A stretch of 64,000 nt of DNA from Nautilus pompilius. Taxonomy: Eukaryota; Mollusca; Cephalopoda; Nautilida; Nautilidae. Where the stretch lies: the NCBI GenBank assembly GCA_018389105.1, contig JACATO010002208.1, positions 232,001 to 296,000 on the forward strand. Reading direction: 5' to 3'. The translations under genes were made by a program, and so were the position numbers. How positions within the stretch are numbered: position 1 is the first letter of the stretch; each line of letters begins with the position of its first letter. Shown here one piece after another: positions 51,716 to 61,299 of this stretch. The notes beneath the pieces are model-generated. The model had not been told where the DNA came from and did no database searches. It worked only from the letters and a program-made list of their open reading frames with translations.

Positions 51716-54700
51716 GTAAGTAGTCATTTGTATGCGACCTCTCTGTCCTTTACTCACACGAGCAGTAACTTACCTATCATTATTATCAAGGATATTTTCT
51801 CTTTTAAACTATCCAGCTACGTCTTTCCGTCATTATCGTGCTGTTGTGCTAAACTTTTCGTCACCCGCTACAGTTTCTACTCTCATTTCGAAAGAGCTCC
51901 ACCCCACCACCAAAAAAAACAACAAAAAAACAAACAAACAAATATGAATATTTGTATTTTAAGTTTTTGTCTGATAAAATCGACAGCCAAAAAAAAAAAA
52001 AAGTTTTCAAAAATACCGTCAACGGATCGACAACTTGTGTTGAAGAGTTTCTCGAGATGACGTCATTGTACCGCAATTTTCAGTTGAGATATGTAATATG
52101 CATGTAATTCTTTGCCATCAATGATCGATCTTTCTTAAAAGAACAGCGCAGTCGAGGTTGAAACCGTACTTTTTTTTATTTATTAAATTGATAACAGCCA
52201 TACGTAGTACCGATTTTATTATTATTTTTTTAAATATTTACCTCAAATATTTCAATATGAAATCATAATCAGAATTAGTACCGCTAAGTCAAAAGGGAAA
52301 CATTTAATAAAATCGAAATGTTTACAAGACCTCACTGAATCAGATAATATACATGGTATATCTGATTTATCATTTTATAATTATATAACACGTAATATGA
52401 CCATTACGAATGTATGAGTTAAGCAGGTGTTGTTATTTTTTTTTCAAGCTTCTACAGAATAAATTGAGATTATTTCCCCTTAGGAGGATTTTGAGTTAAA
52501 GATTTCCTGCCCCGTAAGAACGATACTTTTCCTCCTGTTGTCCGCAGCGTTGGATTGCGTTCTAGTCGGTGGAGGAGCATGGATAAGACCGGAAGTCTGG
52601 CCGGTGCTGGCTTACTGCCGTGACGTCGCGTCGTTGAGAATCATTTTAAAATAACTGAGATTTTCAGCTGCTATGGGCTGTGATGGTTCACGCTATTTGC
52701 ATGAATTAAATTGAGAGAAAACAACCCAGATCCTCCATGTGGCTAGGGCACCTGGCACCTTTGAACCATCGTAACGTATAATTTGGAAGCATTTCCCCTA
52801 ATCAGCCACCAGGTGGCGGGCGGGTGTCCTGGTTATATATCGACGACGTCTAATTTTCCAACTAACGAAATTAATTTTTTTAAAAAATTTAATTTTCAGA
52901 ACACGTTAACGTCGATCATCAACCAATCAGTGCGCGTGCGCGGACCCCCTTTTAGCTTTTTGGAAAGCTTTGCTTGTATTTCGCATTTGTGTGTGTGTGT
53001 GTGTGTGAGACCGTTTAGTGGTAAATATGCGGTTTAAGATAATCGCAGTTTCGTGAACGTGTTGCTTTTTCTTTAAAAAAATTCCAGGAACTGTGGAACT
53101 TCCGCGAAGAAAACCGTGTATAGATTTCGCCCATTTGGCGGACTCTATTTTAGGAAAAACGGAAGATGGAAGAGGAATAGCAGAAGAGAAAAGTGCGGAT
53201 GCTGTGATTGTAAGCCATTGTCCGGCCGAGTGGTGAGTCAAGTTATTAGTGCTTCTTACTGCCGCATCCCTTAGTCAAGCGGCTAATTAACTACCTTGTT
53301 TATCTAGTATTTTATAAATAAAGAAAATTTATTTAATCGATGTTATCACGAGCAACAAAAAAAAAAATAAGGAAAGATGCTAAGTTAACTTCAGATAAAC
53401 AGACGAGTGTACAGAGGCTGCTCGAGACATTAAACTTAAAGATTAATGACGTATGCGGCTTTAAAACCTCAGCTGTCCGAAGGCCCGCATTGACGGAAAT
53501 GTATTTGGGAAACGGTAAATTAAGCTACGTAGTAATTACAGTGTCTGCACTCTGCGTGCGACTAACTCCCTGATCTGGTACAGCATTTCAACACTCCCAG
53601 AGTAGTTTCTGAATAAAACTGAACAGGGATATCGCTCCATAGTTCATTAACATTTTAGGTGCCACCTTTTCCTGAAACTTTCTCCAGAGGGTGGAAACTG
53701 TTTGGACCAACGGAGAGAAGACGAGGAGGCCTGCTGCTCGCTCCCGCTGTTCCAGTACCAAACCCTCCACGAGGATAATAATATTAGAAAATCGCTATTA
53801 ATATCCCCCCCCCGAATGACTCCACTGACGTTCTCTCGTTTTATATGATTGTTACTTCCACATCAGATCGCATTACGTAACCGAGTGTGACCACGTAAAA
53901 TCTCCAGTGATACCGGAACCCAGGATTTAAAAGAAAAAAAAAACAAACATTACTAACAATGTATAGTTTTCTTTTTCGGTCAGGTTAACAGTAACAGAGT
54001 CAGCTAGCTAGCATTATTACGCCATTTATTTACTTGTTGTGTTTTATTTCAGCATCAAACAGCGCCATCCGAGTGTAAAACAGACCAGAAGACAGCGGAG
54101 GTGAGAAAGATTCGTCTTAAACTGGAAATGCTTTCAGATATTAAGACCAAAAGGAGAACTCCACAGCAAACATAGTAGCACGCATGACATTTTTTTAAAA
54201 AAAATGTATTGAAAAGTCACTGGAGTTCGCAGAGTTCTATCATATATCAATATATCCAGCCAACACTAAAGCTGCTATCGATGAATTCTCAATAAGACAT
54301 AATTCATTAATTAAATATTGTCACCGTTAACTTTTGTGTATCGGCATTCTGAACTCTTCTAAAGTGAGAGTAGAAACAACTAGTGACGTCAGAACCTATA
54401 CAGAAACCATGCATCGAATCGTACTGTACATCTCCGACAATCACCTTAATGCGCACGAATTTGCTGTCGTAAGTTTATAGTGAAATAATACAAAATCTAC
54501 TAAGGGTCATGACTCCTAATAAAGTATATAATAGGAAAAGTTGTAATGAACTTTAATAGGACAGGGGGGGGGCAGATAATAGAAATTGCTAAGCAAAATA
54601 AATTGAATAGATCTTAGTAAGGAAAATAATCCGAACTGAAATTTATTAAGAGGGTAAATAAATGGAAAAATTTGTAAATAAAAATGGAACTTGAAACATT

Positions 54701-55343
54701 TCTCGAATTTAATTATTAAAATACTAGGTGAGAATTATATCGGAGTAGTGCAGTAAAGGATTTCAATTTACTCTCGCACCTTTTCCCCTCAGGCCGAAAA
54801 AGGATTTCATCTGCCAGTTCTGCAAACGAGTGTTTTCTAAATCGTACAATCTGCTAATCCACGAGAGGACCCACACGAACGAGCGGCCGTTCTCCTGCGA
54901 CATCTGCGGAAAGGCGTTCAGACGACAGGACCACCTGAGGGATCACAGGTGAGCGAATGGCAGCCCCCATTGTTCTTATTAATACCCGAAACAAACAGAC
55001 TTTGAATCGTCCACGCTTCCGATCAGTGAAACATTCGGAGTTCAGTCATGACGTCATCTCTCTCTCTCTCTCCCTCTCTCTCTCTCTCCATCTCTCTCTC
55101 TCTCTCTTTCTCTCTCTCCCTCTCTCTCGCCATCTCTCTCTCTCTCTTCTCTCTCTCCTCTCTCCTCTCCCTCTCTCTCTCTCTCCCTCCTCTCTCTCTC
55201 TCTTTCTCTCTCTCTCTCTTTCTCTCTCTCTCCCTCTCTCTCTCTCCCTCTCTCTCTCTCTCCTCTCTCTCCCTCTCTCTCTCTCTCTCTCTCCCTCTCT
55301 CTCTCCCCCATCTCTCTCTCTCTCTTTCTCTCTCTCCCTCTCT

Positions 55344-55402
<59 letters not shown>

Positions 55403-55693
55403 CATCTCTCTCTCTCTCTCCTTTTCTCTACATTTTTTCGTTTCCATATCTAACCTCCCAGTCTCTATTAGCTTGTAATTTCAAAGCGAAAACCTTTTCA
55501 CCAAATAGTTAGCGCTTAAAATATCTTTTTTGTTTTGTTTTAGTCAGTCTGACGAAAGCTGTCTCATTTACTCCTCAGGTACATTCACGCTAAAGAGAAG
55601 CCTTTCAAATGCGACATCTGCGATCGAGGGTTTTGCCAGTCAAGAACTCTCGCTACCCATAGGTCTCAGCACAAAGCTTCACTGGGGTCATAG
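51412..55693 (+). CDS. osr: Odd-skipped-related C2H2 zinc-finger transcription factor (five coding exons, 255 aa)
   Basis: Joined exons are 51412-51715, 53088-53232, 54053-54100, 54793-54948 and 55579-55693; phases agree throughout and give 255 residues. Three C-terminal C2H2 fingers: C173/C176/H189/H193, C201/C204/H217/H221, C229/C232/H245/H249, with TH-x-ERP and KEKP-type linkers. Family-diagnostic strings are [30 protein letters not shown] and GFCQSRTLA. Residues 108-123 ([16 protein letters not shown]) match the KPRFDFANLA motif of vertebrate OSR1. Family members are nuclear DNA-binding regulators of mesoderm, nephrogenic, gut and limb or segment patterning. The protein stops just after finger 3, as in OSR1/2, whereas Drosophila Odd and Bowl have more fingers. 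Family assignment is very secure; the name osr rather than a specific paralogue, and the exact start, are less so. Confidence 0.93.
51716..53087 (+). other. OSR intron after the first coding exon
   Basis: This GT-AG intron of 1,372 bp has a phase 1 junction. It holds TGACGTCA at 52058-52065, a perfect CTCF-type core at 52806-52819 and a (GT)n at 52988-53006. The acceptor is weak in pyrimidines (AAAAAAATTCCAG). Confidence 0.8.
52806..52819 (+). promoter_or_regulatory. CTCF-type motif inside the OSR intron
   Basis: CCACCAGGTGGCGG matches all 14 positions of the core consensus CCASYAGRKGGCRS. It is one of the best matches in the window and sits inside the only clear developmental regulator gene. 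Occupancy is inference. Confidence 0.5.
53088..53232 (+). CDS. osr: OSR gene, second coding exon (conserved KP-x-x-DFAxLA motif)
   Basis: 145 bp between AAATTCCAG and GAGTG|GTGAGT. It encodes residues 102-149 and most of codon 150, including [15 protein letters not shown], which aligns with the only conserved motif outside the fingers in OSR proteins. The downstream part is acidic/basic and probably unstructured. HLADSIL shares four of seven positions with the FSIDSIL-type eh1 Groucho-binding motif; I treat this only as a possibility. Confidence 0.85.
53233..54052 (+). other. OSR intron 2-3
   Basis: GT-AG intron of 820 bp, phase 2, ending in GTTTTATTTCAG. A C-run lies at 53806. Frames within it (53340-53573, 53588-53770) have no recognised domain. 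Confidence 0.75.
54053..54100 (+). CDS. osr: OSR gene, third coding exon (48-bp microexon-like)
   Basis: The 48-bp exon lies between TTTTATTTCAG and GCGGAG|GTGAGA. It encodes the basic linker residues 150-165 ([16 protein letters not shown]) immediately before the fingers. Skipping it would keep the frame, since 48 is divisible by 3 and both junctions are phase 2. The basic cluster could act as a nuclear localisation signal. Confidence 0.72.
54101..54792 (+). other. OSR intron 3-4
   Basis: GT-AG intron of 692 bp, phase 2, with a good acceptor (CACCTTTTCCCCTCAG). It contains a copy of a dispersed repeat with TGACGTCA at 54384-54391. Confidence 0.8.
54355..54403 (+). repeat. Dispersed repeat copy containing TGACGTCA
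   Basis: CTTCTAAAGTGAGAGTAGAA, then TAGTGACGTCAGAACCTATA, aligns with 60150-60194 over about 50 bp at roughly 80-85% identity by eye. Confidence 0.55.
54793..54948 (+). CDS. osr: OSR gene, fourth coding exon (zinc finger 1 and most of finger 2)
   Basis: 156 bp encoding residues 166-217. Finger 1 is C173-x2-C176-x12-H189-x3-H193 with [14 protein letters not shown]. Finger 2 starts at C201-x2-C204 and reaches its first histidine, H217, within [10 protein letters not shown]. The donor (CACAG|GTGAGC) splits finger 2 between its two histidines. Against the usual linker HTDERPY this protein has HTNERPF; helix residues expected to contact DNA match the family. Confidence 0.95.
54949..55578 (+). other. 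OSR intron 4-5, mostly (CT)n
   Basis: A GT-AG intron of 630 bp in which about 370 bp (55056-55425) is CT repeat. The used acceptor is CATTTACTCCTCAG at 55578. A second acceptor-like site (TTTTTGTTTTGTTTTAG, ending 55543) lies 35 bp upstream and would shift the frame. Confidence 0.85.
55056..55425 (+). repeat. (CT)n microsatellite inside the OSR intron, about 370 bp
   Basis: CT repeats with recurrent CCCTC, CCATC and TTTC interruptions, preceded directly by TGACGTCA (55049-55056). All open frames here give Ser-Leu or Arg-Glu peptides and are artefacts. Confidence 0.98.
55579..55693 (+). CDS. osr: OSR gene, last coding exon (end of finger 2, finger 3, stop)
   Basis: It encodes residues 218-255: H221 completes finger 2, the linker AKEKPFK follows, and finger 3 is C229-x2-C232-x12-H245-x3-H249 with [11 protein letters not shown]. 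Six residues later the TAG at 55691-55693 ends the protein. The stop codon is directly followed by GTAAGG, giving TAG|GTAAGG, a consensus donor. Confidence 0.95.
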
Positions 55694-57366
55694 GTAAGGC
55701 AGCCACTATTTTATCTGAAAGTCTTCGACTATTTGCTTATGGTTCAATTGACTTACTACATCTGGCTTACGAAAAGTCCTTCACTCGCCCAGGATGTACT
55801 GTTTTTCGATGTGGCTGTGAACCTGTTCCACACCACCACTTAACAACTATTTCTGGAAATCAATACCGTTTTTCTTATGTATTTCCCCTAATAATATTCC
55901 TCGATCAGAAGTTCTGCACAATATTTGGCTAAATATTTAAGTGTTTAAAGATGTATAATGCATATTTATATATATATATTATATATATATATTTATTTAT
56001 TTTTTCAAAATCCGCTATAATTTGGAAATGTATTCCATTTAAGGTTATGAACCAAAGTTTATTATTGTTTAAAATGGTAGCTATACAGAACTATTATTCC
56101 ATGCGTGATATCATAAACGGATCCATGTCTAACCCCATATTTATGGCCTTCGTCCCGCAGAGTACGACAGATACGATCGAAACTTCATCGGACGAGATCT
56201 TGCTTCGATCGGCGTAAGAAATTTACATTAGAGAAATAATAACCGTCTAATTAGGTAACTAGGCAGGCGAGTAGATAAAGAATTATGCAAAGAGGTTAAA
56301 TTTTCTATCTTTAATGCCAGCCCCCCCTTACTTTAATGGGAAGATGGTTTGGGACTTTAACAGCGCCGGTGTGAGTAACTTCAAGTTTTTGTCCTTCAAC
56401 CGATTCTTGTTACTTTTTGTTGTTGTCTTTTGTAGAAAACCATCGTCAGTGTTGCAGCTCCGGGAACAAACATTGAACAATGATCCAGAACGGGTACAAA
56501 ACGTATATATATATATATACTGATCGACTATTGTATATATTAATGTATTGTGTTCAGGCACATTAAGATTGTTTGCGTTCATCTTCTGTTTAAAAATCAT
56601 AAGCTACGACGAACAGGCTATCTCTTGCATTACAACTCAGAAAAAGGCCACATTACTGCCATTTAAAGTAACACAGTGTTCAACCAGTCTTAGGGAATTC
56701 GCAAAGAAACTGACATTTTCCCCTGACGTCATTGCGAACATGACATCGGGTTCCAATTTACTCTATAAAGTGGCCTCGATTTTCATAGGGTTAAATAATT
56801 GCGAAGCTACAGTGTGGATTTTTTAAACGGCCTTAATAAGTAAAAAAAAAAATATCACGTGTCATCTTTTCCAGTTACTAGTTGGGTAAATTGAGAATTA
56901 TAGCTGTGTTTTTTTAATGCTGAACAGGGAAACCGGATGTAGAAATATATTTAAATTTGTAATTGAGAATGACTCGATACCTTAATCTTTTATTTTAAAA
57001 AAATACAACTGTAGCTAAGTTAACTCTGTACCTCCTCAATAGGTGACAAGATGAGGTTACGAACAAACTTGAAGAATATTTATTATTAATTTTTTTCCTT
57101 TTTTAACTTGACCTCTACATAATGTTCAAATAAGGAAAACACTGAAAAGAAAGATACATTTATAATAAAAGAAGTTAATGTTTAGCTCGTGGAATCGAGA
57201 GAAATTTCTGATCTGCATCAAACTTAAAAGAAAAACATTTTGTTTTGACTAACTTTTTGGTTAACGTTTGTACCTTGTCATAACGGTATAATAGCATCTG
57301 AAAGTTAGAATTATTATTATTTTTTTGTATTATTTGTGACAATAAATAGTATTTATGATTTAAACT
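55694..57366 (+). other. Probable 3' flank or untranslated region of the OSR gene
   Basis: AT-rich, without convincing coding frames. AATAAA hexamers are present near 57165 and at 57341-57346 and could end the transcript. TGACGTCA is at 56724-56731. A fourth zinc finger was looked for by eye and not found. Confidence 0.4.
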
Positions 57367-58618
57367 TTGTTTTATTTCTTTTTAAATAATGCAAGAGATT
57401 CTTTAGCTGCAATTAGTTACACAGTCTGACCAAAACAGATTGTTTTTTTTTAAGTTAGAAAATGCTCTAGTCTACAGTATATATATACCAGTGTAAGTTG
57501 TTGTCTGGGATTCTATATAAACCGTGCTGAAGGCTGTCGGTGAATTCGAAGGCGATCGGTCGTACCGCACACACACAATTACGGTCAAAATATATTCTTT
57601 TTTTCCCTCTAGTGTAATTCTTAAATTATTTTTCATATTTTATTCTCTTTACTTCGAACGTGCGAAATAAGTCTCTGGTAATATGGCAAACATCTCTCCC
57701 CATTTTTGTTACTCAAGCAACTAAAATTTTTTAAAAAATGGTACCATTAGTCATTCGGCCGAAATAGATCACTAACAGGAGTTCATTTATGAGAACAAAC
57801 ACCAGTCGGAAAATCCTACTAGAGTTGCAGACATCCTTAACATCGATCTGCTGAATGTCACGTCATTCCCATGACCATAAACGCTCTAATTTGTTTATTA
57901 AAAATTAACAATAAACAACAAACAAACATGTTTATATAATATTTCCAAACAGTATATATTTTTCATTCTTTTTGCATTAGTTAAATGCCATGCGAACTTT
58001 GGACAAATTTAAGCAACAGAAGAAGGGAACTAATTTTAGAGCGATACCGCGCGTACTGAAGTACAGAGATTTTGTGGAAAGAGAACAAGTCATAAAATAC
58101 ACGGGGATTTAGATCACCTTAGTAAATACTATTGAAATCAAGACAGACAGACACTTGAGATTTATTGAAAAATATTTGTCGCTTTGAAAAAGTAATGTTC
58201 CGCAAATACAAGAACAAAAGATACATAACCTACTACTGACTTTGTTGCAGATTTGGATTTTAGTAAACTGTAGTAAAATATGCAGGATGTCTTTGTTGTA
58301 TTTCATGTAAATAGAAAAAAAAATATATATTTTCTTTAAATGGTCAGCTTTCTGGCTGTAAAGAATATACACCAATTAATTACGTCGTTGCCACATGAAA
58401 ATAGCTTTGCAGAAACGGGTTTTTTTACATGAAAATGTATACAGACCAAATTGTTTTTTTACCATTTATTATTTAATCGAAGAACAAGAGGAAGTCAGGT
58501 TAATTCCATTAGACCTATACAAGCTGCTAATGTTATTTCTTATTAATAAAAAATAGAATTAAGTTCTGGACCGTTTGTACCTTAAAAACACTCTGATTTA
58601 TACCTTTAAGTTAGCAAC
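57367..58618. other. AT-rich stretch with one promoter-like element
   Basis: TATATAAA at 57514-57521 is followed by about 60 bp of GC-richer DNA (CCGTGCTGAAGGCTGTCGG) in otherwise AT-rich surroundings, resembling a core promoter. No coding frame follows beyond a 12-codon ORF at 57683. Confidence 0.3.
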
Positions 58619-58636
58619 AACAACGACAACAACAAC

Positions 58637-58670
<34 letters not shown>

Positions 58671-58671
58671 T
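58619..58671 (+). repeat. (AAC)n-(AAT)n compound microsatellite
   Basis: AAC units pass into AAT units: the reverse complement of the (ATT)n-(GTT)n order seen at 26015, 30115 and 39831. Confidence 0.96.
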
Positions 58672-61299
58672 TATGTTTGTGTAAACTCAGTTTTTGTGTC
58701 AACTTTTTAACAACGCGGAAGTTCCATTTGTGCGACTAAGACAATCAATCAATTCCCTATCTGATCTTAAAATGTCTGTAGTTACATCCAAGTTTTCTTT
58801 TCTTAAAAAAGAAAAAGACAAACAAGTTCAGTCGTCGTCAGTTCGGGTTGACATCGGTTAATTTAACCTGTGATGTTACGGGCGATAACTCTTGAACTCT
58901 TAAAACAGTCCTTCAGTAAAACATGAAATGGTTTGTGACGTCATTAGTAGAAAACTCTAAACGACAGGGTTTGAATAATCTCTAATTAGCACCATCTCTA
59001 AGTCGTGCCGTCGGTCAGTGCTTTTCTGTTTGTTTTGTTTTTTTTTTTTGGAAACAGAAGCTTATTACTCTTTCGTGAAGTACGTTCATTTTTTATTGGG
59101 AAAAATCAGCCATAGCGGGTGGCATTTAGCTTTGGGCCTGGAAAATGATTTAAATATAAAAAATTTTTTAAAAAGGTTTAATGGGGGATAGATGATATGA
59201 ATCCGCACGAATATTTCGAACCCAACTCCTTTCTTGGTCTAGTCTGGGTTAGGGGGTTTACAGATGAGTGTGAGACGTGTCGCGTCGCGCGATGTCGACC
59301 ACAACAGTTGAACTAATTCAAGGCGATTTCTTTTCTTTCGTTTCCGTTTCCTTTCTTCTTTCTCAGGGCGATAGATGAGGTGAACGATTTTGTGCACGCG
59401 CCACGATATTGCAGCTAACAGACCCGGCGATTGTAACGAGAGTTCCTGCCATTATCAACACCGGACCCTCCTTGCCAAGCTGTCTGAAGCTTATTCAGAA
59501 CCTTGCTGTAAATGTTAGCGAAAATGGGTGCGCCGAGGCCCGACGCGATAACCTTAAGTAGCCGATACGAATGTCTTCGGTAACTTCGTCTGGTCCTGAT
59601 TACGCGAAGGACCATTTATGACGTAACATCCGGCACGTCTCGAGTTTGAGGCGAGAAAGGGACGGTCACTGGTCAGTAGCCAGAAGCTTAACCGTCCGTC
59701 GTCTTCCCGACCCCGCCTTATCTTTCTCGATTAAGCCCCCGCCCCAGCCCCACCCTCATTTCAAGAAAATCACACTTTAAAAATTGAGAAAACTGAGAGG
59801 CTCTGTGCGAAAAGGGTGGAGGACATAACCCGATTCCTCAAATTGTTCGCATGCGACAGCACGAGGCGGGGCCTCTGGCTACTCGCTGAGACGGGAACCC
59901 ACTGCTGGCGATTGCCCTTACGAACGGTAGCGCTGGCTGCTGTTTCTAATCGTTACCTCATGCGACTTTATAGACGTGGAAGACTTTAAGGAATCTCCGG
60001 TAGCCCCACAATCTTTACATGTAGCTCTACTATTTACGCTTTTCTTTCAAAGCTAATATGGCTAATTTCAAATTAAGCAAACTTAACTATTTAAACGCTT
60101 GTTATATATGTTTCAGAGTGCATTATCTTGTATTTTTCTGAGCTCTTTTGAAGTGAGACTAGAAAATTACTGACGTCAGAACCCATACAGCGCCATCTTG
60201 CAGATCTATGATGCGTACACAACTGTGACGCACCTAGAGTTGGTAATCGTCCAAAATTAAAATCTGGTTGATCTAATATTTTTAATCATTCCGTGTATAC
60301 AAAATGGTTAAGACTCGGAAACATTCTTTTAAACCAGTGCTCTTTCTTAAATAAGGACACGAAATAATCAAAGATGTGGAAAATCCAGGGATTTATAAAA
60401 TAGAAAAGAAACGTTTCTTTTATTTTTAATATTCCGCTTAATTGCTATTAACATTCTTGCAGCTGACATGAACGAGTGGCTCTTCACACCTGAAATTTTG
60501 ATTAACACTTACTCCCAGATACTTTCTGAAACTACATCTTTCTGTGTAGCGCCTCCAGTATAATAATGGAATGATATCATTTTCTTAATTGCCCATTTGG
60601 ATAATATCATATATTTAACAAAAGAATATGCTTTTTTAATAACTGTAATAAAATTATAATATTCCTAATTTCCGGTGTACAAATATTATAATTGGAAATT
60701 AAAGTTTACGGGCAGATTTATTGTTGTTTGTTAGTTTTTCCACTTGTGTATAAATTGTCTCCTCTTTCCACGTGTGTGCAACTTTCGAGCAACCTAATTC
60801 ATTAAGCATCATTTCTTCTTATGGAATGAATAAGTAATTTATCGTTATCTTTATAAAGCAGTTTTAACAAAATTACTCAAATTTTTAGGATTTTACAATC
60901 AAAGTTTCGGTCCGGATCATCCCACTTGACGCTTTAGATCTACTACTATCAAGAATAGGTAAAATGAAAGGGGTGTTAGGAAGGCTCCACCCCACAGCCC
61001 TTCCAGACATTTATCAAAACCACGTGTGAATTTTAAAAATCAGGAAACTGCACTTTTTAAAAGGACTTCGACAATTTTATTGTTCAAGTTCGGAATCACA
61101 TTTTAGCTCCGACCATCAGTTGCGCCGGAAGGACGACATGCGCGAGACCTACCTGTCCCAAACCGTCTTTTTAGTTATGCAGAGGTTTTCACCACCAGAA
61201 AAAAAGTTTTGATATAATTCCATTTATTATTCGTTTTAAATATTTACGAACAAACGAAATGCTCTCAGAATTCTGTTCAACCCGCGTCTTCTCCTGACA
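58672..61299. other. AT-rich with a CpG-rich patch at 59200-59950
   Basis: The CpG-rich patch has no convincing exon; the 66-codon minus-strand frame at 59415-59615 lacks a recognised domain. TGACGTCA is at 58936-58943 and 60171-60178. Confidence 0.45.
60145..60245 (+). repeat. Dispersed repeat copy containing TGACGTCA
   Basis: GAAGTGAGACTAGAAAATTA, then CTGACGTCAGAACCCATACA, parallels 54360-54403. The continuation (GCGCCATCTTGCAG, a YY1-like word on the minus strand, then GTACACAACTGTGACGCAC) resembles 20155-20250. Confidence 0.5.

Noticed and set aside
48207-55512. Long Ser-Leu and Arg-Glu ORFs on both strands
   Set aside because: They are translations of (CT)n/(GA)n repeats, including the tract inside the OSR intron.
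55694-57366. Additional zinc-finger exons downstream of finger 3
   Set aside because: No C-x2-C...H-x3-H pattern in any frame in this interval.
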